Positions 14,592-21,206 of a stretch of DNA of 21,206 nucleotides are shown in pieces; position 1 is the first letter of the stretch; each line of letters opens with the position of its first letter. Source of the DNA: DATCIH01 sp036507955 (GTDB taxonomy: Bacteria > Bacillota > Clostridia > Clostridiales > Clostridiaceae). Below the pieces are notes generated by a model that was not told the DNA's origin, ran no database searches, and saw only the letters and a program-made list of their open reading frames with translations. The stretch is from positions 1 through 21,206 of the forward strand of contig DATCIH010000113.1 of NCBI GenBank assembly GCA_036507955.1, given 5' to 3'. Both the position numbers and the translations under genes were made by a program.

Positions 14592-15629
14592 TTGGAAGAG
14601 ATTTTAAGATTACAGAAAAAAATAATTCCTGAACTTATCGATCTTCTTGAAAAAAGATACACTATTCTTAGAACCATTTACTACAATCAACCTATTGGAA
14701 GAAGAATTTTAGCTAATGATTTAAAAATAGGAGAGAGAATAGTAAGAACAGAAATCAATTTTCTCAAGAATCAAAATCTAATAGATATTGGGGTTTCTGG
14801 TATGGTGTTAACCTCTGAGGGTGAAGTTGTAATAGTGAAGCTTAAGGATTTTATTCATGAGATTAGAGGCCTTTCTCATACCGAGGAATATATAAAAACC
14901 CAGCTAGGTTTAAGAGAAGTCATCGTCGTACCAGGTAATATTGATGAGGATATCACTGTTTTAAGTGAGATAGGTAGGGCAGCGGCTAATTACATAAAAG
15001 GTATTATTAAAGACAATGATATTATTTCCCTTACCGGTGGAACTACAATAAGAGAAGTAGTGGATAACATGCCAAGACTTTTAAATTGTAAAAATTCATT
15101 GGTAGTTCCTGCTAGAGGTGGAATCGGTAGAAATGTTGAAATCCAAGCTAACACTTTAGCTGCAAATCTAGCAAAAAAAATAGGTGGAAGTTATAAACTT
15201 CTTCATGTTCCAGATAACATAAGCCGGGATACTTTAGAAATTATACTTAAAGAAAAGGATATAATTGATGTAATGGAGAGTATCCATAATGCAAACATAT
15301 TGATTTATGGTATAGGTAGGGCAGATGAAATGGGAAGAAGGAGAAGGCTTTCTGAAGAAGATTTAGCTTTAATGGGAGCTCAAGGGGTTGTTGCAGAAGC
15401 CTTTGGATATTATTTTGACAGAAATGGAGAAATAGTTAATACAAGACCAACTATAGGAATTAATGCAGAGGATGCTAAAAAAATCGATACTCTTATTGCG
15501 GTTGCTGCAGGAAAAAATAAGGCAGAAGCTATAGTAGCTATCAAAATTAACAATCAAAGAAGTGTTTTAATAACTGATGAAAGTGCAGCTAAAGAGATGG
15601 TAAATATTCTTAAGCAAAAAAGCTTATAA
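14592..15629 (+). CDS. cggR: Central glycolytic genes regulator (SorC/DeoR family)
   Basis: This 345-aa repressor has an N-terminal winged-helix DNA-binding region (about 25-80, including GRRILANDLKIGERIVRTEINFL) and a SorC-type sugar-phosphate domain (about 90-345) with SLTGGTTIREV, VVPARGGIGRNVEIQAN and YGIGRADEMGRRR. In Bacillus the protein represses the gap operon and releases DNA when fructose-1,6-bisphosphate accumulates. TTG at 14592 follows GAAGGTG. It is the first gene of the glycolytic operon and is preceded by its own operator. The 81-bp gap before gap contains a hairpin that may mark an mRNA processing site. Confidence 0.95.
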   Translation: MEEILRLQKKIIPELIDLLEKRYTILRTIYYNQPIGRRILANDLKIGERIVRTEINFLKNQNLIDIGVSGMVLTSEGEVVIVKLKDFIHEIRGLSHTEEYIKTQLGLREVIVVPGNIDEDITVLSEIGRAAANYIKGIIKDNDIISLTGGTTIREVVDNMPRLLNCKNSLVVPARGGIGRNVEIQANTLAANLAKKIGGSYKLLHVPDNISRDTLEIILKEKDIIDVMESIHNANILIYGIGRADEMGRRRRLSEEDLALMGAQGVVAEAFGYYFDRNGEIVNTRPTIGINAEDAKKIDTLIAVAAGKNKAEAIVAIKINNQRSVLITDESAAKEMVNILKQKSL

Positions 15630-15661
15630 GAATTTTATATTGAATAATATCATTAATCAGT

Positions 15662-15685
15662 TAAATTTATTTTTACATAAATTTA
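15662..15685 (+). repeat. 9-bp inverted repeat between cggR and gap
   Basis: TAAATTTAT and ATAAATTTA are perfect complements around TTTTAC, 15 bases before the AGGAGG of gap. No T-run of terminator type follows directly. In B. subtilis the cggR-gapA mRNA is cleaved between the two genes and a stem protects the gapA part; this stem is placed to do the same. Confidence 0.5.
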
Positions 15686-15710
15686 TATTAATTTTTTAGG
15701 AGGTATTCAA

Positions 15711-16724
15711 ATGGTAAAAGTTGGAATTAATGGGTTCGGAAGAATTGGACGTCTTGCTTTCAGAGCAGCACTAGACAATAAGGAAGTACAGGTATTAGGG
15801 ATCAATGATCCTTTCATCGATTTAGATTACATGGTATACATGTTGAAGTATGATTCAGTTCATGGTCAATATGCAGGCGATATTTCTGTTTGCAAGGACA
15901 CCAATTCATTAGTAGTAGATGGTCAAAAAATAAAGGTATTTGCAGAAAAGGATCCATCAAATATAAATTGGGCTTCCTCCGGAGCTGAATATATATTAGA
16001 GTGTACAGGAGTATTTACAACTGTAGAAAAAGCTTCTACACATTTTAAGGGTGGCGCAAAGAAGGTAATTATTTCTGCTCCTTCAGCAGATGCTCAAATG
16101 TTTGTTATGGGTGTTAATAACAAAAAGTACACAAGTGATTTAAAGGTTATATCTAATGCATCATGTACAACAAATTGTTTAGCTCCTTTAGCTAAAGTAA
16201 TCAATGATAGCTTTGGAATAGAAGAAGGCTTAATGACAACTGTTCATTCAACAACTGCAACTCAAAAGACAGTTGATGGTCCTTCAAGCAAGGATTGGAG
16301 AGGCGGCAGAGCAGCAGCAGCTAATATAATTCCATCCTCCACTGGAGCAGCTAAGGCTGTTGGCAAGGTTATTCCAGAATTAAACGGTAAATTGACTGGT
16401 ATGTCTTTTAGAGTACCAACTATTGATGTATCCGTTGTTGATTTAACAGTTAAACTTGTAAAACCTGCTACTTATGAAGAAATTAAAGCAGCAGTTAAGG
16501 CAGCTTCTGAAGGTGAACTTAAGGGAATTCTTGGTTACACTGAAGATGCAGTTGTATCAACTGATTTCATTCATGATAAAAGAACATCAATATTTGATGC
16601 TGAGGCAGGTATCCAATTAAGCCCTAAATTCGTAAAGTTAGTAGCTTGGTATGATAATGAATGGGGTTATTCAAATAAGTTAATAGATTTAACAGTATAT
16701 GCAGCTTCAGTAGATGCAAAATAA
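15711..16724 (+). CDS. gap: Glyceraldehyde-3-phosphate dehydrogenase (NAD-dependent)
   Basis: This 337-aa enzyme oxidises glyceraldehyde-3-phosphate to 1,3-bisphosphoglycerate. The Rossmann motif NGFGRIGR (7-14), Asp33 in INDPF (an acidic residue favouring NAD over NADP), catalytic Cys152 in SNASCTTNC and His179 in TTVHS are all visible. It also has the usual WYDNEWGYSNK near the C-terminus. AGGAGG is well spaced from the ATG. A terminator-like hairpin follows, so gap is likely made in excess of the downstream enzymes. Confidence 0.98.
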   Translation: MVKVGINGFGRIGRLAFRAALDNKEVQVLGINDPFIDLDYMVYMLKYDSVHGQYAGDISVCKDTNSLVVDGQKIKVFAEKDPSNINWASSGAEYILECTGVFTTVEKASTHFKGGAKKVIISAPSADAQMFVMGVNNKKYTSDLKVISNASCTTNCLAPLAKVINDSFGIEEGLMTTVHSTTATQKTVDGPSSKDWRGGRAAAANIIPSSTGAAKAVGKVIPELNGKLTGMSFRVPTIDVSVVDLTVKLVKPATYEEIKAAVKAASEGELKGILGYTEDAVVSTDFIHDKRTSIFDAEAGIQLSPKFVKLVAWYDNEWGYSNKLIDLTVYAASVDAK

Positions 16725-16746
16725 TTAAATCAATAATTAATTATAT

Positions 16747-16782
16747 GGTCTGGTTTTGTAGTTATGGCTATAAGGCCAGACC
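16747..16782 (+). terminator. Attenuator-like hairpin between gap and pgk
   Basis: GGTCTGG pairs with CCAGACC, and the inner arms TTTTGTAG and CTATAAGG pair with wobbles, giving about 15 bp around TTATGG. It is followed by TTTT. The short T-run suggests partial termination, leaving some read-through into pgk. The alternative is an mRNA-stability stem at the 3' end of gap. Confidence 0.6.
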
Positions 16783-16826
16783 TTTTAAATAGAATAACTT
16801 AAAAATAAATTAAAGAGGTGTTTTAA

Positions 16827-18020
16827 ATGGGTTTTAATAAAAAAACCATCGAGGATGTTCAGGTTGAAGGTAAAAGGGTACTAGTTAGGGTTGATTTTAA
16901 TGTGCCTATTATAGATGGAGCTATAACTGATGAGAATAGAATAGTTGGTGCTCTTCCAACCATTAATTATCTTATAGAAAAAGGAGCTAAAGTTATATTA
17001 TGCTCCCACTTAGGTAAAGCTAAAGGACCAGATCCTTCCCTTTCTTTAGCACCTGTTGCTAAAAGACTTTCAGAACTTCTAGGTAAAAAAGTGGTTTTTG
17101 CAGCAGATGATATTGTTGTAGGAGAAAATGCTAAAGCAGCTGTTGCAAGCATGAAAGCTGGAGAGGTAGTTCTTCTTGAAAATACTAGATATAGAAAAGA
17201 AGAAGGCAAAAATGAAGATAGCTTTTCAAAGGATCTAGCTTCCTTAGCTGATATATTTGTAAATGATGCCTTTGGAACTGCCCATAGAGCACATTGCTCA
17301 ACTGTAGGAGTTACTAAATTTGTTAAAGTTTCTGTTTGTGGGTATTTAATTCAGAAGGAATTAAAGTTCCTCGGGGAAGCAGTAAATAATCCAGTTAGAC
17401 CTTTTGTTGCGATTCTTGGAGGAGCAAAAGTAACTGACAAAATAAATGTTATAAATAACCTACTTGAAAAGGTTGATGTTTTAATTATTGGGGGAGGAAT
17501 GGCTTATACCTTCCAAAAAGCTTTAGGTTATACTGTAGGTAATTCGCTACTAGAAAAAGATAAGGTTGAATATGCAAAGGAAATGATGGAAAAAGCTAAA
17601 GTAAAGGGAGTTAAATTTTTACTTCCTGTGGACACTATAATGGCAGATAGATTTGGTATAGATGCAGCTCCTGTGACTACTACGGATCCTAATATCCTGG
17701 ATGGTTATATGGGACTTGATATCGGACCTAAAACTTGTGAAATTTTCGCAGATGCAATAAAGGAAGCAAAAACAGTTATATGGAACGGGCCAATGGGAGT
17801 TTTTGAGTTCCCAAACTTTGCAAAGGGTACAGTTGCAATTGCGAAAGCAATGGCTGAATCTGATGCTACAACTATTATTGGTGGTGGTGATAGTGCAGCA
17901 GCAGTTAATCAAATGGGCTTCGGAGACAAAATGACACATATATCAACTGGTGGAGGAGCTTCTTTAGAGTTTCTTGAAGGTATAGAGCTTCCAGGAATAG
18001 CAGCTTTAAACGATAAATAG
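16827..18020 (+). CDS. pgk: Phosphoglycerate kinase
   Basis: This 397-aa kinase has the standard length and makes ATP from 1,3-bisphosphoglycerate. Motifs include KRVLVRVDFNVPI at the N-terminus, the SHLGKAKGPDPSLSLAPVAK substrate loop, FVNDAFGTAHRAH, ILGGAKVTDKI at the start of the nucleotide domain and GGGDSAAAVNQMG near the C-terminus. The ATG is preceded by AAAGAGGTG. It lies between gap and tpiA, 102 bp after gap with a terminator-like hairpin in the gap. Confidence 0.98.
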   Translation: MGFNKKTIEDVQVEGKRVLVRVDFNVPIIDGAITDENRIVGALPTINYLIEKGAKVILCSHLGKAKGPDPSLSLAPVAKRLSELLGKKVVFAADDIVVGENAKAAVASMKAGEVVLLENTRYRKEEGKNEDSFSKDLASLADIFVNDAFGTAHRAHCSTVGVTKFVKVSVCGYLIQKELKFLGEAVNNPVRPFVAILGGAKVTDKINVINNLLEKVDVLIIGGGMAYTFQKALGYTVGNSLLEKDKVEYAKEMMEKAKVKGVKFLLPVDTIMADRFGIDAAPVTTTDPNILDGYMGLDIGPKTCEIFADAIKEAKTVIWNGPMGVFEFPNFAKGTVAIAKAMAESDATTIIGGGDSAAAVNQMGFGDKMTHISTGGGASLEFLEGIELPGIAALNDK

Positions 18021-18051
18021 AGTTATAATATAATTATAAGGAGTGTATCTA

Positions 18052-18798
18052 ATGAGAAAGTCAATTATAGCAGGAAATTGGAAAATGTTTAACACGGTAT
18101 CAGAGGCTTTGACTTTAGTAGAAAAGTTAAAACCATTAGTAAAGGATGCCAAATGTGAGGTGGTAATTTGTCCAACTTCCATATGTTTAGATGCTGTAAC
18201 TAAGGCGGTTAAAGGATCTAATATAAAGGTAGGAGCACAAAATATGTATTTTGAAGACAAGGGTGCTTTTACTGGAGAAATTTCTCCAATTATGCTTCAG
18301 GAGCTAGGTGTTGATTATGTAATAATAGGGCATAGTGAGAGAAGACAGTATTTTAATGAAACAGATTATACTGTAAACAAGAAGCTTAAAGCTGCTTTTA
18401 GCCATAATTTGATTCCAATCTTATGTGTTGGAGAAGCACTAAAAGAAAGAGAAGCAGAAATAACAGAAGAAGTAATAGGTAAGCAATTAAGCCTTGACCT
18501 TGCAGATTTAACTAAGGAACAGGTAGAAAGCTTCATTATAGCCTATGAGCCAATTTGGGCAATAGGAACTGGAAAGAGCGCAACTGCGGATCAAGCAAAT
18601 GAAACTATAGCTTTTATAAGAAACTATGTTGAAAAACTATTTGGAAATGTAGTTGCAGAGAAAACTAGAATACAGTACGGTGGTTCAGTAAAACCATCAA
18701 CTATTTCTGAGCAGATGTTAAAATCAGATATTGATGGTGCTCTTGTAGGAGGAGCTAGTCTGGTGGCAGAAGATTTTGCAGCGATCGTAAATTATTAA
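18052..18798 (+). CDS. tpiA: Triosephosphate isomerase
   Basis: This 248-aa enzyme interconverts dihydroxyacetone phosphate and glyceraldehyde-3-phosphate. From the ATG at 18052, active residues are Asn9 and Lys11 (AGNWKM), His94 (IIGHSERR) and Glu166 (AYEPIWAIGTG), with YGGSV binding phosphate late in the chain. A GTG nine bases upstream opens a longer frame but overlaps the AAGGAG ribosome binding site, so the ATG is chosen. pgk ends 31 bases before it. Confidence 0.98.
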   Translation: MRKSIIAGNWKMFNTVSEALTLVEKLKPLVKDAKCEVVICPTSICLDAVTKAVKGSNIKVGAQNMYFEDKGAFTGEISPIMLQELGVDYVIIGHSERRQYFNETDYTVNKKLKAAFSHNLIPILCVGEALKEREAEITEEVIGKQLSLDLADLTKEQVESFIIAYEPIWAIGTGKSATADQANETIAFIRNYVEKLFGNVVAEKTRIQYGGSVKPSTISEQMLKSDIDGALVGGASLVAEDFAAIVNY

Positions 18799-18812
18799 GA
18801 GGGGTGAGGCAT

Positions 18813-20339
18813 ATGTCAAAACCAGTAATGCTGATGATCTTAGACGGCTTTGGAATAACAGATAAAGAAGAAGGGAATGCTATAAAGGCAGCATATAAAC
18901 CAAACTATGATAGAGTATTTAATAATTATCCCCACACCCAGCTTTATGCCAGCGGACTGGAGGTTGGTCTTCCAAAAGGACAAATGGGCAATTCGGAAGT
19001 TGGGCATTTAAACATAGGAGCGGGAAGGGTAATATATCAGGAGCTTACAAGGATATCAAAAGCTGTTGAGGATGGAGACTTTTTCAAGAAAGAAGAATTC
19101 ATTTTTGCCATAGATGAAGCAATTAAAGGAGGGACCTCTCTACATTTATTAGGATTATTATCAGATGGAGGAGTTCATTCTCATATTGATCATTTGAAAG
19201 CTTTAATTAAACTCGCAAGTGATAAAGGTCTTAAAAAAGTTTTTCTTCATATGTTTTTAGATGGAAGGGATGTACCACCATCTTCTGGCATAGAATATGT
19301 TGAAGATATTGAAGCTTATATGAAGGAAATAGGTGTTGGGAAAATAGCTACAATTGCTGGTAGGTATTATGCTATGGATAGGGATAAAAGATGGGAAAGA
19401 GTTCAGCTTGCATATAATGCAATGGTTTTATCTAAGGGAGAGTTCTCAACTTCTGCTGCAGAGGCAGTTAAAAGATCTTATCATGATAATAAAACAGATG
19501 AATTTGTATTACCTACAGTTATACTTGAAAATAATAAACCGGTAGCTGCTATAGGTAATGGAGATTCAGTTTTATTTTTCAATTTCAGACCAGATAGGGC
19601 CAGGGAAATCACTAGAGCAATCAATGATAAGGTTTTTGATGGCTTTAATCGAGAAACCTTAAAGCTTACCTTTGTAACTATGACTCAATATGATAAAACT
19701 TTAGAAGGCGTAACTGTAGCTTACAAGCCAGTGAACTATAACAATACCTTAGGGGAATATGTTGCAAGTAAAGGCAAGAAGCAGTTAAGAATTGCAGAAA
19801 CAGAAAAGTATGCTCATGTAACTTTCTTTTTCAATGGAGGCGTTGAGGCACCAAATGAAAATGAGGATAGAGCTTTAATTCCATCACCAAAAGTTGCAAC
19901 CTATGACTTAAAACCAGAGATGAGCGCTTATGAGGTGACAGAGGAACTTCTAAAAAGGCTTGATACGGGCATTTATGACATGATTATATTGAACTTGGCA
20001 AATCCAGATATGGTAGGTCATACAGGAGTATTTTGTGCGGCTAAGGCAGCTATTGAAACTGTTGATGTTTGCTTAGGAAAAATAGTAGAAAAGGTACTAT
20101 CTATGGAGGGTACAGTTTTCATAACTGCAGATCATGGCAATGCTGAACAGATGATAGATTATTCAACAGGGGAACCAATGACAGCTCATACTACTGATCC
20201 TGTGCCTTTTATTTATGTTTCTAAGGATGCTAAAGAATTTAGAGCAAGTGGGATACTAGCAGATATTGCACCTACAATGCTTCAGGCAATGGGACTGGAC
20301 GTACCAGCTGAGATGACAGGTAAATCTTTAATAAAATAG
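18813..20339 (+). CDS. gpmI: 2,3-bisphosphoglycerate-independent phosphoglycerate mutase
   Basis: This 508-aa metalloenzyme of the alkaline phosphatase superfamily converts 3- to 2-phosphoglycerate without the 2,3-bisphosphoglycerate cofactor. LMILDGFG carries metal ligand Asp11, QMGNSEVGH carries the phosphorylated Ser61, and LFLDGRDVPP-like (here MFLDGRDVPP), FFNFRPDRAREIT, NLANPDMVGHTG and FITADHGNAEQM supply the other substrate and metal residues. ATG at 18813 is used because AGAGGGGTGA precedes it; a GTG at 18804 lies inside that binding site. tpiA ends 14 bases upstream, so translation is probably coupled. Confidence 0.98.
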   Translation: MSKPVMLMILDGFGITDKEEGNAIKAAYKPNYDRVFNNYPHTQLYASGLEVGLPKGQMGNSEVGHLNIGAGRVIYQELTRISKAVEDGDFFKKEEFIFAIDEAIKGGTSLHLLGLLSDGGVHSHIDHLKALIKLASDKGLKKVFLHMFLDGRDVPPSSGIEYVEDIEAYMKEIGVGKIATIAGRYYAMDRDKRWERVQLAYNAMVLSKGEFSTSAAEAVKRSYHDNKTDEFVLPTVILENNKPVAAIGNGDSVLFFNFRPDRAREITRAINDKVFDGFNRETLKLTFVTMTQYDKTLEGVTVAYKPVNYNNTLGEYVASKGKKQLRIAETEKYAHVTFFFNGGVEAPNENEDRALIPSPKVATYDLKPEMSAYEVTEELLKRLDTGIYDMIILNLANPDMVGHTGVFCAAKAAIETVDVCLGKIVEKVLSMEGTVFITADHGNAEQMIDYSTGEPMTAHTTDPVPFIYVSKDAKEFRASGILADIAPTMLQAMGLDVPAEMTGKSLIK

Positions 20340-20383
20340 AGGAGAGATAACTGTTAAAACTGTTTTTCTCCTCAATAAAGGAG
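20339..20383 (+). promoter_or_regulatory. Two mutually exclusive hairpins in front of eno
   Basis: GAGGAGA (20339-20345) pairs with TCTCCTC (20367-20373). The same CTCCT (20368-20372) can instead pair with AGGAG (20379-20383), the Shine-Dalgarno of eno, around CAATAA. The first fold frees the ribosome binding site and the second hides it. Pairings are seen in the sequence; regulation is inferred. Confidence 0.4.
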
Positions 20384-20391
20384 CGGATTTA

Positions 20392-21206
20392 ATGAAAAAT
20401 TTTGTAGAAATCGTGGATGTTTTTGCTAGGCAAATACTTGATTCTAGGAGTTTTCCAACTATTGAGGTAGAAGTAACCTTAGAGGATGGTATGGTAGGGA
20501 GAGCTTCAGTTCCCTCAGGTGCCTCCACCGGAATCTTTGAAGCAGTGGAGCTAAGGGACAATGACAAATCTAAATATAAGGGGAAAGGCGTTCTTAAAGC
20601 TGTGGACAATGTAAATAATGAAATAGCTCCAGAGCTTATTGGTATGAATGTTTATGATCAAGCGGGCATCGATAAAGTTATGATTGAGCTTGATGGTACG
20701 GAAAACAAAGGTAGATTAGGAGCAAATGCAATGCTGGGAGTTTCCTTAGCTTGCGCCAAGGCTGCTGCAGCAGCAGCTGGACTAAGCTTATATCAGTATA
20801 TAGGTGGAGTTAATGCAAAGGTTCTTCCTATCCCCATGATGAATATAATAAATGGTGGAAAGCATGCAGATAATAATGTGGATTTACAGGAATTTATGGT
20901 TATGCCTGTAGGTGCAGTCAGCTTTTCAGATGCACTAAGGATGAGTAGTGATGTATATCATACATTAAAAGGAATCCTAAAGGAAAGAGGACTAGACACA
21001 GCTGTAGGAGATGAGGGCGGATTTGCACCAAACTTAAATTCCAATGAGGAAGCAATACAAATAATAGTAGAAGCTATCAATAAAGCTGGATATATTCCAG
21101 GTAAGGATATTTATGTTGCCCTTGATCCTGCATCTTCAGAGATTTTTGAAGATGGGAAATATAATCTTAAAGGAGAAGGAAAGATTCTAACTCCTATTGA
21201 GATGGT
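20392..21206 (+). CDS. eno: Enolase (partial, right edge)
   Basis: The frame is open from ATG 20392 to the end of the window (271 codons seen, about two thirds of a normal enolase). It would dehydrate 2-phosphoglycerate to phosphoenolpyruvate, completing the lower glycolytic block of this operon. Motifs seen are SGASTGIFEA (42-51), GRLGANA (about 107-113), the NIINGGKHADNN loop with His158, catalytic Glu208 in GDEGGFAPN and the metal motif ALDPASSE (Asp245). The normally conserved SRGNPT loop reads SRSFPT (19-23). AAAGGAG is seven bases before the ATG. Confidence 0.97.
   Translation, partial: MKNFVEIVDVFARQILDSRSFPTIEVEVTLEDGMVGRASVPSGASTGIFEAVELRDNDKSKYKGKGVLKAVDNVNNEIAPELIGMNVYDQAGIDKVMIELDGTENKGRLGANAMLGVSLACAKAAAAAAGLSLYQYIGGVNAKVLPIPMMNIINGGKHADNNVDLQEFMVMPVGAVSFSDALRMSSDVYHTLKGILKERGLDTAVGDEGGFAPNLNSNEEAIQIIVEAINKAGYIPGKDIYVALDPASSEIFEDGKYNLKGEGKILTPIEM

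Noticed and set aside
18043..18054. Longer GTG start for tpiA.
   Set aside because: It overlaps the AAGGAG ribosome site, and the canonical protein begins at the downstream ATG (MRKSIIAGNWKM).
18804..18815. Longer GTG start for gpmI.
   Set aside because: The GTG is inside the AGAGGGGTGA ribosome site; the ATG at 18813 gives the usual N-terminus.

Overview
The window is AT-rich and has dense, short-spaced genes with strong GGAGG-type ribosome binding sites and frequent TTG starts. It carries spore-germination and sporulation genes, a T-box leader, a non-oxidative glycolytic operon and a LexA box of the Bacillus/Clostridium type. This points to a spore-forming Firmicute, most likely Clostridium sensu stricto. 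The assignment is inferred from gene content and protein style; no database search was possible.

Left region (1-3708): a divergent branched-chain amino acid locus. The minus strand holds the first codons of a probable ilvC behind a consensus promoter and a complete T-box leader with a candidate leucine (CUC) specifier. The plus strand holds ilvD. A perfect 20-bp stem ends ilvD against a convergent membrane-anchored alpha/beta-hydrolase-like protein that has lost its nucleophile serine and its expected catalytic histidine. Next on the minus strand is an 86-aa protein of unknown function. Its consensus sigma-A promoter has a perfect LexA (SOS) box filling the spacer.

Middle region (3862-13114): cphB and cphA (cyanophycin breakdown and synthesis) run into ispE (isoprenoid precursor synthesis). 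After an intrinsic terminator comes a germination locus: a 62-aa two-helix membrane protein, a GerA-type receptor operon in A-B-C order, a 30-aa membrane microprotein coupled to the C gene, and spoIIR, which links forespore sigma-F to mother-cell sigma-E. A convergent MGDG-synthase-like glycosyltransferase closes this block.

Right region (14507-21206): a canonical glycolytic operon, cggR-gap-pgk-tpiA-gpmI-eno, with eno running off the end. It starts from a good sigma-A promoter followed at once by two TGGGACATAA repeats 20 bp apart, the CggR operator geometry. Hairpins lie between cggR and gap, gap and pgk, and gpmI and eno, and could set the differing expression of these genes.

Most of the window is conventional core clostridial metabolism and sporulation. 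The parts most worth following are the LexA-controlled unknown gene, the catalytically degenerate hydrolase, the small membrane proteins around the ger operon, two genes whose Shine-Dalgarno is separated from the start codon by a hairpin, and the cyanophycin genes placed beside sporulation genes. No mobile element, CRISPR array, tRNA or rRNA was seen.
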